A DNA stretch of 40,408 bases, from positions 1 through 40,408 of the forward strand of contig JAQBUF010000028.1 in NCBI GenBank assembly GCA_027623995.1. Direction: 5' to 3'. The stretch comes from Nitrospirota bacterium. GTDB taxonomy: Bacteria > Nitrospirota > Nitrospiria > Nitrospirales > UBA8639. The number at the start of each line of letters is the position of its first letter. The stretch's first letter is position 1. The notes under the pieces were generated by a model. The model saw only the letters and a program-made list of their open reading frames with translations. It was not told the DNA's origin and made no database searches. Shown one piece after another: positions 1 to 6,455 of the stretch. Both the position numbers and the translations under genes were made by a program.

Positions 1-97
1 CAAGGGTAATGCCACTTTTAAATGAACCATAGTTTGTATAATATTTTCAATGACTTATGAATGAAAATGGCGGTATTTTCCATTGATCATTTTCGTT

Positions 98-174
<77 letters not shown>

Positions 175-244
175 GAGGGATACTAACTAAGCGATATGAG
201 TTTAGTCAACTCACTGACTAAGGGAAATTACGTCTTCACAGAAG

Positions 245-925
245 ATGGTTCTGTTGTGCTATGTTGCAAAGGCTATGATTCTTGCGGGCGTCTTTGGAGG
301 CATACTTTTTCTGCTACTTCTTGGTGGGGATTGGTATCAATTTACCAGCCTTCGGCCTCTTGCCGCCCTCTATGGCCTTGGCATTGCACGACGAAAAGAC
401 CATCTCGAGGACCTTACCCGTCCAATAATTATCAAACGATTTGGCAAGGAAGGCACGATTGAATTACCCCATGGTGTCGCGCGTTGGTTTGAGGACCAAG
501 AGGTCATTACCCTCCGCCCCTATTATCAGTTATTCACAATGCGCTTTCGGACTGCCTGGCCACTAAAGGGAACGGTTGAATTGCATCCGACTGATACGGG
601 AGTGGAACTACGGTTAACCAAACGAACGCCATGGTCTTCGAGCATTATCACGATGGCATGGTTAGCCTTGGTCGTTATTGGAACTGTGGTATTTCTCATC
701 ATGTTTGGAATTGACGGAGGATTTGGAACTGCCGGCGGATTATTGATGGCGTTGGGTGTGGCTGGGTTAGGCGTGCTGGTCTTGATCTTCGGCTTAATGA
801 TGATTTCCCTCGCCTATCGCCTGGAAGATTCTCGGTTGATGCAGGTGTATCAAGAACTCCAAGAGGTGTTCTTGAAAAAAAGCAAAAAGTCGGATCCCGC
901 CCCAAAAGAAATTGCTTCCGAATAA
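245..925 (+). CDS. hypothetical membrane protein, three predicted TM segments
   Basis: I do not recognise the family. The 226-residue product has one hydrophobic segment near the N-terminus (about residues 11-27), a soluble basic stretch of ~100 residues with several beta-like segments, then two strongly hydrophobic segments (about 136-158 and 163-188) and a charged C-terminal tail ending in a lysine-rich stretch. The start is uncertain: ATG 245 has only AGAAG directly in front of it, and ATG 275, which would place the first TM at the very N-terminus, has AAAGG too close. No close neighbour on this strand suggests a role. A copy of the structured repeat begins 55 bp after its stop. Confidence 0.6.
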   Translation: MVLLCYVAKAMILAGVFGGILFLLLLGGDWYQFTSLRPLAALYGLGIARRKDHLEDLTRPIIIKRFGKEGTIELPHGVARWFEDQEVITLRPYYQLFTMRFRTAWPLKGTVELHPTDTGVELRLTKRTPWSSSIITMAWLALVVIGTVVFLIMFGIDGGFGTAGGLLMALGVAGLGVLVLIFGLMMISLAYRLEDSRLMQVYQELQEVFLKKSKKSDPAPKEIASE

Positions 926-980
926 ATACCCACCTTCTCCTTCCTAACAGGCAATTCAGTTTCGATGAGGAATATTTATA

Positions 981-1170
981 TGCAGGGTTTCGCCCCTGCA
1001 GACGAGTCCCTTTTGTTTCGGCAAAAGGGACCAAAACCATTTCCGCCCGTGCGCGGCCCTCCGGGTGCCTGGCCCACCACCCCGAATAAGGTGGCTCAGA
1101 AACTCGCTCCACTCAAACAGTCTTCGCCAAAAAGCCGATTCGGGGCGGTGGGCCAGCCGCACCCAACGCG
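981..1170 (+). repeat. structured repeat family 1, copy A
   Basis: About 190 bp, lying 55 bp after the stop of the upstream plus-strand gene and in the same orientation. It has three stems. Hairpin 1 is TGCAGGG/CCCTGCA (981-987 with 994-1000). Hairpin 2 is GTCCCTTTTG/CAAAAGGGAC (1006-1015 with 1022-1031), a perfect 10 bp stem. The long outer stem pairs 1070-1087 with 1138-1155 with one mismatch. A conserved linker (ACCAAAACCATTTCCGCCCG) joins hairpin 2 to the variable part. Other copies are at 1958, 3681, 4551 and 24711. Confidence 0.9.
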
Positions 1171-1196
1171 GTAAACTGTCACGCTGAACGTTCGAA

Positions 1197-1305
1197 TTTT
1201 GAGTTGAGAAAGACAATTTCCAATATTTCTCATTTCGAGCGGGGGGAAAAATCTCTGCTGTTGATAGAATTCCACAGCCAATTATTGCTGAGTTTTTTTG
1301 ACCAA
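1197..1305. other. intergenic spacer, possible fragment of a short repeat
   Basis: No gene is visible. The segment around 1228-1265 (TCATTTCGAGCGG and following) resembles a short dispersed repeat type seen in many bacterial genomes, but only one arm is present here and no second copy is in the window, so this is a weak impression. Confidence 0.25.
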
Positions 1306-1334
1306 TTGTCTTAGAGAAGGAACTTCCCTATAAT
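1306..1334 (+). promoter_or_regulatory. predicted sigma-70 promoter of the toxin-antitoxin pair
   Basis: TTGTCT (1306-1311), a 17 bp spacer, and a perfect TATAAT (1329-1334) lie 38 bp before the antitoxin ATG. Four of six -35 bases and all -10 bases match the consensus. Confidence 0.65.
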
Positions 1335-1371
1335 TTCTGAAAGATTAAACCTGGATTGATTGGAGAAGCCT

Positions 1372-1599
1372 ATGAAAAAAGTCACTGCGGCAGATACGTT
1401 GAGTCTTTCTATCCCTGAACGCATTCAGTTGGTTGAGGATATTTGGGATACCATTGCCAGTGGGGCCGAAGGCGTCGAACTTACGGTAGACGAAAAAAGA
1501 CTGATTGACGAACGGTTAGATGCCTACCATCGTGACCCTCAAGCCGGTTCGCCATGGAACGAAGTGTATCAACGAATTGTCAGCAAGCATGGTATTTGA
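1372..1599 (+). CDS. type II addiction-module antitoxin (PF09720-like)
   Basis: A 75-residue protein of the 'putative addiction module component' type: the LSIPERIQLVEDIWDTIA and LDERLDAYHRDP-like helices are typical of these unstable ParD/RelB-like antitoxins, which neutralise a RelE/ParE toxin and usually repress their own promoter. ATG 1372 is chosen over an in-frame TTG at 1360 because GGAG (1362-1365) sits at ideal spacing before the ATG. Its last 11 bases overlap the toxin start (ATG 1589), an arrangement that couples translation so that antitoxin is made first. Length is normal for the family and the gene looks intact. Confidence 0.88.
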   Translation: MKKVTAADTLSLSIPERIQLVEDIWDTIASGAEGVELTVDEKRLIDERLDAYHRDPQAGSPWNEVYQRIVSKHGI

Positions 1600-1894
1600 C
1601 CTTCGTGTCAGGCCTGAGGCCGAACAAGATTTGGCTGAGGCTTTTCGGTGGTATGAACTTCAACGCTCAGGGTTGGGGCATGATTTTCTTCATCACGTTC
1701 AGGCGGGATTTCAGTTTTTAGAGCGAACTCCGTTGGTCTTTCCCGAATGCTATCACGGTGTTCGACAGCATCTCATTAAACGCTTCCCGTATAAAATCTT
1801 CTATAAAGTCGAAGCCCAAACAGTCATTGTTCTCGCTGTGGTGTATGGCGGTCGAGATCCCGAGTGGGTAAAGAAGAGATTGCAAAAAAGTTAG
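1589..1894 (+). CDS. RelE/ParE-family toxin
   Basis: A 101-residue product with the ParE/RelE pattern: an N-terminal AEQDLAEAFRWYE helix, GLG followed by F in helix 2, a VR near the middle strand, RFPYKIFYKV as the core beta strand, VLAVVYGGRDPEWVKKR at the end. This fold acts either as a ribosome-dependent mRNA endonuclease (RelE) or on gyrase (ParE); the sequence alone does not settle which. The start ATG 1589 overlaps the antitoxin stop by 11 bp. A longer reading from 1520 would lie wholly inside the antitoxin and is not supported. A structured repeat starts about 63 bp downstream. Confidence 0.88.
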   Translation: MVFDLRVRPEAEQDLAEAFRWYELQRSGLGHDFLHHVQAGFQFLERTPLVFPECYHGVRQHLIKRFPYKIFYKVEAQTVIVLAVVYGGRDPEWVKKRLQKS

Positions 1895-1957
1895 TTCTTC
1901 TTCCTTCAGCCTCTCGATTTATTAAATCTGTAGGGTGGCATGGCCCACCAATTTTTA

Positions 1958-2152
1958 TGCAGGGTTTCGCCCCTGCAGACGAGGCACTTTTGTTTCGGCA
2001 AAAGGGACCAAAACCATTTCCGCCCGTGCGCGGCCCCAAGGGGGTCCCTCCGCCTCCGTATCGAATTAAATGGCTCGGAAACTCGCTCCGCTCAAACAGT
2101 CCTTGCCAAAAAGTCGAATTCGATACTGCGGCTCCGCCGCGCCCAACGCAGG
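1958..2152 (+). repeat. structured repeat family 1, copy B
   Basis: Starts ~63 bp after the toxin stop, sense orientation. Hairpin 1 is identical to copy A. The hairpin 2 loop TTTCGG is conserved, but its outer stem has two mismatches. The outer long stem GTATCGAATT/AATTCGATAC (2058-2067 with 2117-2126) is a perfect 10 bp stem whose sequence differs from copy A on both sides. It ends in the shared GCGCCCAACGCAGG tail. The remaining ~150 bp to the next gene show no other feature. Confidence 0.88.
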
Positions 2153-2306
2153 AGATACCCAACAAACCTATTTTTCAAACGGGGACAGGAAAGGTATACT
2201 CCATAAACTCTTAATACCCACGAGTGCTCACAATCCACAGGTCCTAATTAAGGAAAGCGTCCAGTTTTAGGAATTAAAGATCCTTAATGGAGATGGAAAT
2301 TACAGC

Positions 2307-3095
2307 ATGAGCAAATACGCTGGCGCCTGGGTTGGTGAAATTTCAGGAACCAACAAAGGCAATATACTCATTGAAATCCAACAGGAAGGAACGAACATCT
2401 CAGGGATAGCTAGAATTAATGACTTTGATTTCGGTCCTTATGTTTATACTCTTCAAGGCACAGTCAAAGATAGGGAAACTCTTCATCTAACTCTATATCC
2501 CAATAGGGCCGCCCCAAACGTAACATTAGGACAGGTTACAGTGTTTGGGAATCTTCACAACGAGGATACAATGGGTGGCCAGTGGACATCGTCTTTAGGC
2601 ACAGGGGGCAAATTCACAGTCCAACGCCAAGCCCCAATCCCGCCGCCCCCAACACGCTCAGTGTTTGTCGTACATGGACACGATGGGGAACTGAAGGAAG
2701 CTGTTGCTAGGTTTCTTGAGCGACTAAAACTCAAGGCAATTATTCTTGATGAGGAGCCTAACTCTGGCAGAACAGTAATTGAAAAATTTGAACAAAATGC
2801 TGAAGTTGATTTTGCTGTAATTCTTTTGACCCCAGACGATGAGGGCTATAAGGCAGGAAAACCGAACGAGGCAAAACCGCGAGCCCGCCAAAACGTTATC
2901 CTGGAACTTGGTTATTTCATCGGCCGTCTCTGGCGTAAAAAAATATGCACTCTATACAAAGGTGACGTTGAACTTCCATCAGATTTTCACGGTATCGTTT
3001 ACGAACCCGTGAACTCCTCAGATGGGTGGAGACTCAATTTGGCCTTAGAGCTTACCCAGGCAGGTTTTGATATTGATTTAAATCTATTGAAATAA
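2307..3095 (+). CDS. TIR-like nucleotide-binding protein (PF10137 type) with an N-terminal beta-rich domain
   Basis: The 262-residue protein has two parts joined by a proline linker (PIPPPPT, about residues 110-116). The C-terminal part matches the 'predicted nucleotide-binding, TIR-like' family: VFVVHGHDGELKEAVARFL, SGRTVIEKFEQ, FAVILLTPDDEGY, ARQNVILELGYFIGRL and a final DGWRLNLALELTQAGFDIDL. This family includes the TIR domains of CBASS effectors such as Cap12, which cleave NAD+ after binding a cyclic nucleotide; the glutamate of NVILELGYF is the likely catalytic residue (inference). The first ~105 residues form a strand-rich domain (WVGEISGTNKGNILIEIQ and following) that I do not recognise and that may be the sensor. 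No cyclase is nearby. ATG 2307 has a weak GGAG-type site upstream. A defence role is plausible but unproven. Confidence 0.85.
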   Translation: MSKYAGAWVGEISGTNKGNILIEIQQEGTNISGIARINDFDFGPYVYTLQGTVKDRETLHLTLYPNRAAPNVTLGQVTVFGNLHNEDTMGGQWTSSLGTGGKFTVQRQAPIPPPPTRSVFVVHGHDGELKEAVARFLERLKLKAIILDEEPNSGRTVIEKFEQNAEVDFAVILLTPDDEGYKAGKPNEAKPRARQNVILELGYFIGRLWRKKICTLYKGDVELPSDFHGIVYEPVNSSDGWRLNLALELTQAGFDIDLNLLK

Positions 3096-3175
3096 CAATT
3101 TCCTTTTTTATTATTTTCTAAAAAAGGTGTTTTTCCCCTCTACAGAATGTTAAAGGGGTTCCTGGCTTCCAAATT

Positions 3176-3637
3176 ATGCCTATTAATCTAAGGTCAGCCC
3201 TTCCAGATCTACTCCCAAAAGCAATTGCTTGGGCTGAGACCCATGCCCAAGAAATAGCGAATTCTGGAAGAACACTCAACGAGTCAGAAATGGCTCTTGC
3301 TAGTGAAGTTGGCGTACAGGATCCGAGTCAAATCCGGATTTCCCTTGTAAGACACCTTCCTCTTCCCGATGATGCTGAACTTCGAGAAGCCTCACTGCAA
3401 ACAGGTCTTCTAGGAGCAAACATGGTCGGGCTTACGCTTGGGTACTCTGTATTAGTCTGTAAAGGTCATTTAACCCAACGCCTTCTTTCCCACGAATTCA
3501 GGCACGTCTACCAATACGAATGTCATGGCTCCATTGCTGGGTTCCTTCCACCTTACCTCCAACAAATCATCGAGTTTGGATATGCGAGTTGCCCTCTAGA
3601 GCTGGATGCAAGGGCCCATGAAATTAATGAATTTTAA
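3176..3637 (+). CDS. conserved hypothetical protein with HExxH metallopeptidase motif
   Basis: A 153-residue protein. The key segment is LLSHEFRHVYQYE (about residues 102-114), with HEFRH fitting the zinc-binding HExxH pattern, and a downstream PLELDARAHEIN segment in which the glutamate could be the third ligand, as in gluzincins. The N-terminal LPDLLPKAIAWAETHAQ and TGLLGANMVGLTLGYSV segments recall a small conserved hypothetical family I have met in proteobacteria; its function is unknown to me. No signal peptide or TM segment is seen, so it is probably cytosolic. It lies 80 bp after the TIR gene and the two may form one unit, though no good Shine-Dalgarno precedes ATG 3176. Peptidase activity is inferred from the motif only. 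Confidence 0.7.
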   Translation: MPINLRSALPDLLPKAIAWAETHAQEIANSGRTLNESEMALASEVGVQDPSQIRISLVRHLPLPDDAELREASLQTGLLGANMVGLTLGYSVLVCKGHLTQRLLSHEFRHVYQYECHGSIAGFLPPYLQQIIEFGYASCPLELDARAHEINEF

Positions 3638-3680
3638 AAATGGTACAGACAATTTTGTAGGATCGGCTTTGGGAGTTAAC

Positions 3681-3902
3681 CGCGTTGAGCGCGGCGGAGC
3701 CTCCTTACCGAATCTGACTCTTTGGCGAAGACTGTTTGAGCGCAGCGAGTTTCTGAGCCATCTTGATTCGGTAAGGAGGCGGAGGGGCCACGGAGAACCT
3801 GCTCTTAGCAGGATCGGAGGGGACGCGCACGGGCGGAAATGGTTTTGGGCACTTTTGCCGAAACAAAAGTACCTCGTCGTGCCGGGGCGAAACCCGGCTT
3901 TA
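3681..3902 (-). repeat. structured repeat family 1, copy C
   Basis: Minus-strand copy starting 50 bp after the stop of the minus-strand ORF6N gene. Hairpin 1 is GCCGGG/CCCGGC, where copies A and B have GCAGGG/CCCTGC: an A-T pair replaced by C-G on both sides. Hairpin 2 is GGTACTTTTG/CAAAAGTGCC. The long stem is a perfect 15 bp (3700-3714 with 3765-3779). The variable region has its own small hairpin, CCTGCT/AGCAGG. This copy fills the gap between the two convergent genes. Confidence 0.9.
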
Positions 3903-3952
3903 TAATAAAATTCCAAACCGAATTCCCATTTGAAGACCAGGCGCTGTTAGGC

Positions 3953-4474
3953 TTATTCTCGATGGCGAAGGTAGCCGATTTGCTTCTTTGAGGATTTCGG
4001 AGGGTCCAAGAGTTTTTTGAGTTGGTCATACAGCACAACAATTTCTTTATCATGCTTCTCAACTTTCCTGGCCAGCTCTTTATTGGTCGACAGCATTTCC
4101 CGTAGCCGGACAAACGTATCCATGATGGCGATATTGATTTGAATAGCCTGCTTACTTTTGAGGACGCTGGAAAGCATAGCCACCCCTCGCTCTGTAAAAG
4201 CATAAGGTGGCCTTCGTAGTCCCATTTTTGCAGATGGATTGGATATCACAATTTGTGATCTCCAATATTCAAATTCTTCTTCTGAAAGCTGAAACATAAA
4301 ATGAGTAGGAAACCGCTCAATGTTTCGTTTTACAGCCTGGACCAAGGCACGGGTTTCAACACGGTATAAATCTGCCAGATCGTAATCCAGCATCACTTTT
4401 TCGCCACGGATCAGGTAAATAGCACTGGCAATACGTTCAATGGGAACTAAGGATTGTTGGGTTCTCTTTGCCAT
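3953..4474 (-). CDS. ORF6N domain protein
   Basis: A 173-residue protein whose first ~95 residues match the ORF6N/KilA-N-type DNA-binding domain: IYLIRGEKVMLDYDLADLY, VKRNIERFPTHFMFQLSEEE, and PYAFTERGVAMLSSVL. The remainder is a helical region (TFVRLREMLSTNKELARKVEKH) likely to form a coiled coil. ORF6N proteins are found in phages, where they resemble antirepressors, and as lone chromosomal genes of unknown role. This one has no phage genes around it. Length is normal for the stand-alone chromosomal form. Its 3' side carries repeat copy C. Confidence 0.88.
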   Translation of the reverse strand: MAKRTQQSLVPIERIASAIYLIRGEKVMLDYDLADLYRVETRALVQAVKRNIERFPTHFMFQLSEEEFEYWRSQIVISNPSAKMGLRRPPYAFTERGVAMLSSVLKSKQAIQINIAIMDTFVRLREMLSTNKELARKVEKHDKEIVVLYDQLKKLLDPPKSSKKQIGYLRHRE

Positions 4475-4550
4475 AAATTGACTGTGCCGATCACGTTAGG
4501 AACTGTCAAGATGAAAAACCTTATAAATGTTCATGTCTAATTGTGCTCTC

Positions 4551-5052
4551 CAGCGTTGGGCGCGGCTGGGCCGCCGCCCCGAATCCAACTTCTCTGGCGA
4601 GGACTGTCTGAGCGCAGCGAGTTTCGGAGCCATCTTGATTCGGGGCGGTGGACCAGGCACCCGCAGGGACGCGCACGGGCGGAAATGGGGACCAGTTACA
4701 ATTTTGGTGGAGGCGATACCTCTTGAGAGCTTTCTTTCTTGTGTAGCTGCACGATCTCACCAGCCTCCGCCGTAGCGGCTTCGCGCAGGCAGGTCGTGCC
4801 TCTTCCCGTGCATCATGGGCCACTGACGTATGGAAGAAGCAGCATGAGATGCTGCCGCTACAGGAAAGACTGGACGACATCATGCGGTCGAAAGGGGAGA
4901 AGTGAAGCCATGGTCCGGTCGAACTCGTTAGGGCATAACCAAGCAAGGGGCTCACCTCACTCCACCAAAATTGCGATTGATCCGGAAATGGTTTTGGGTC
5001 CTTTTGCCGAAACAATAGGACCTCGTCGTGCCGGGGCGAAACCCGGCTTTAT
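4551..5052 (-). repeat. structured repeat family 1, copy D, split by an insertion
   Basis: Minus-strand copy in two parts, 4551-4688 and 4983-5052. Removing 4689-4982 and one copy of the 9 bp duplication restores a continuous element that matches copy C base by base across the junction (GGGCGGAAATGG then TTTTGGG). Hairpin 1 is GCCGGG/CCCGGC, hairpin 2 is GGTCCTATTG/CAAAAGGACC with one mismatch, and the long stem pairs 4571-4585 with 4637-4651 with one mismatch. It lies about 130 bp after the stop of the minus-strand DUF4340 gene. Confidence 0.88.
4689..4982. mobile_element. 294 bp MITE-like insertion with TIRs and a 9 bp target duplication
   Basis: The ends are imperfect terminal inverted repeats: 23 bp at 4689-4711 pair with 4960-4982 with 19 identities (shared core CAATTTTGGTGGA). 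The sequence CGGAAATGG is present on both sides (4680-4688 and 4983-4991) but only once in the intact repeat copies, so it is a target-site duplication. There is no transposase. The inside holds a GCAGCAT/ATGCTGC hairpin (4839-4855) and a short open frame ending LPLQERLDDIMRSKGEK that I cannot assign. A 9 bp duplication fits several IS families, so the parent element is not identified. Confidence 0.85.
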
Positions 5053-5127
5053 TAAACTTCAAAACAATTCTGTATTTGGATGGGAAGATTGTTGGAAGCG
5101 AGAAGGGAAAGACTCTACCTCCCCTAA

Positions 5128-5148
5128 CCCCTCCTTACAAAGGAGGGG
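5128..5148. repeat. GC-rich hairpin downstream of the DUF4340 gene
   Basis: CCCCTCCTT and AAGGAGGGG form a perfect 9 bp stem with a 3-base loop, inside the sequence CCCCTAACCCCTCCTT. It lies 38 bp past the stop of the minus-strand DUF4340 gene. It has no clean U-tract but could protect or end that transcript. A similar CCCCCTT/AAGGGGG hairpin is at 23945-23971. Confidence 0.6.
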
Positions 5149-5185
5149 AAAAGATAATGACAATTTGCATTGGAAGAAGTAAGAG

Positions 5186-6337
5186 CTAAGGCTTCTTAAT
5201 CAGGTCTTCAGGCTTTTTGCGGATGGTGTCGGCGCGGAATTTTGGGATGACGTACACCCAATTGGCTACTTTTTTATTGAGGGCTTCGATTTCGGCTATA
5301 ACTTCTGCTTCTGGTTTAATCTTTGGTGGTTTCGGTTTTTCGGCTTCTTTCTTTTCCGTATCCTTATTATCAGCACTCTCCTGGTCGGCTTGTTCCTCGG
5401 ATTCTGATTTTTCCTCAGGTTTTGGTTTCCAGATCAGCTCAGCATTGAAGGTTGCCGATACCTTCACGTAATTTTTCTCGTCTTTGCGAAGCAATTTCAC
5501 TGTCCCTTCCAAGCCGTCAAAGGTCTGAAAGGTCGCAGTGACCACGCTCTTATCATCAAAGGAAACTTCGCTCTGCGGTTGGACATCATCTAACAACAGT
5601 GACGTCACAGTGGAGACAACATTGTTCACCGCAAATTGCGATTGGACTTCTTTCCCCTTTGGAAGATTTATTACTTTGAAATCTGAACCGCCAGGTTTTT
5701 GCTTTTCCAATATGAGTTTAGCGTTTCCCGGATGCGTAATGTTGACGCGTCGTACACGTTTCGGCTCGACTTCCAAGAAATCCTTGTCCAACCATTCGCT
5801 GGGAATTTTCTCAACCGAAAATTTCCCAAGAGCCAACCACGTTTGCGGATCCCCAGGTATACGAACATACACTTCATCCTGACCAAGACTGCCTTTGGAA
5901 GGTTGTTGCTTGCCGACAATGACATCCGCCATTGCGGCTCCTGCTGAATCCTTGAGAGCTACTCTCATGGATAACGACCCTTCAGGCTCCACATCTTTTA
6001 GGCCAAGCTTCTCATACAATTCCGGCTTCTTGGTTTTGGCCTCGATTATTTTTAATTCTCCCAAACCGACGACCGCCGCTCGAATTTTTTCCATATTGGC
6101 CGGGTAGTCGTGTTTTTCCTTCACGGTCCACAATTCACCCTTTCGAACAATCGTGATGGTTCCAGTTTGCGCAGTCACCACCAGTTCGGAAACATCGTTG
6201 ATTTTTGACATTAACCCCTGGAAAAGATGTTGACCCGTTTGGGCTGGCGTTGCACCATGTTGTTGAGACACCAACAACGCCGTACCAATCAGCACAACGG
6301 CAATGACTCCCATGATAGTTAAAGTTTTGGTGTTCAT
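5186..6337 (-). CDS. DUF4340 domain protein
   Basis: A 383-residue protein with one N-terminal TM segment (about residues 7-24) and a long extracytoplasmic part. Sequences such as LVVTAQTGTITIVRKGELWTVKE, ANMEKIRAAVVGLGELKIIE and YEKLGLKDVE are typical of DUF4340, whose members sit beside Gld-type ABC transporters and GldG-like proteins. Residues ~300-340 are a low-complexity E/K/P-rich insert (EEKSESEEQADQESADNKDT). It is the last gene of the minus-strand cluster and follows the GldG-like gene by ~120 bp. Function is unknown; an envelope role in complex with the ABC system is inferred from context. Confidence 0.88.
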   Translation of the reverse strand: MNTKTLTIMGVIAVVLIGTALLVSQQHGATPAQTGQHLFQGLMSKINDVSELVVTAQTGTITIVRKGELWTVKEKHDYPANMEKIRAAVVGLGELKIIEAKTKKPELYEKLGLKDVEPEGSLSMRVALKDSAGAAMADVIVGKQQPSKGSLGQDEVYVRIPGDPQTWLALGKFSVEKIPSEWLDKDFLEVEPKRVRRVNITHPGNAKLILEKQKPGGSDFKVINLPKGKEVQSQFAVNNVVSTVTSLLLDDVQPQSEVSFDDKSVVTATFQTFDGLEGTVKLLRKDEKNYVKVSATFNAELIWKPKPEEKSESEEQADQESADNKDTEKKEAEKPKPPKIKPEAEVIAEIEALNKKVANWVYVIPKFRADTIRKKPEDLIKKP

Positions 6338-6352
6338 TGAATCGTGGTTACT

Positions 6353-6407
6353 TGTAGCGGCAGCACCTCATGCTGTCTAAAGGGCGCCATTAGATGGCGC
6401 AGCTACA
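6353..6407. repeat. three-way-junction hairpin repeat
   Basis: TGTAGC (6353-6358) pairs with GCTACA (6402-6407) and encloses two further hairpins, CAGCA/TGCTG (6361-6375) and GCGCCAT/ATGGCGC (6384-6400). The first arm, TGTAGCGGCAGCA...CTCATGCTG, also occurs in reverse inside the MITE-like element (4839-4864). It lies in the gap between the GldG-like and DUF4340 genes. Confidence 0.75.
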
Positions 6408-6455
6408 TAGGCCCCCTCTCGCCTTTCCTTTTCGGACGAGGGGATGGCTAATTGT

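Noticed and set aside
63-80. GAAAAT/ATTTTC hairpin after the tRNA as a terminator
   Set aside because: AT-rich 6 bp stem with no T-run in the tRNA direction; too weak to call.
965-1174. Open frames through the repeat copies that read like RQKGPKPFPPVRGP or GRNPAL
   Set aside because: They exist in several frames of every copy, have no start signal, and result from the conserved nucleotide repeat, not from coding.
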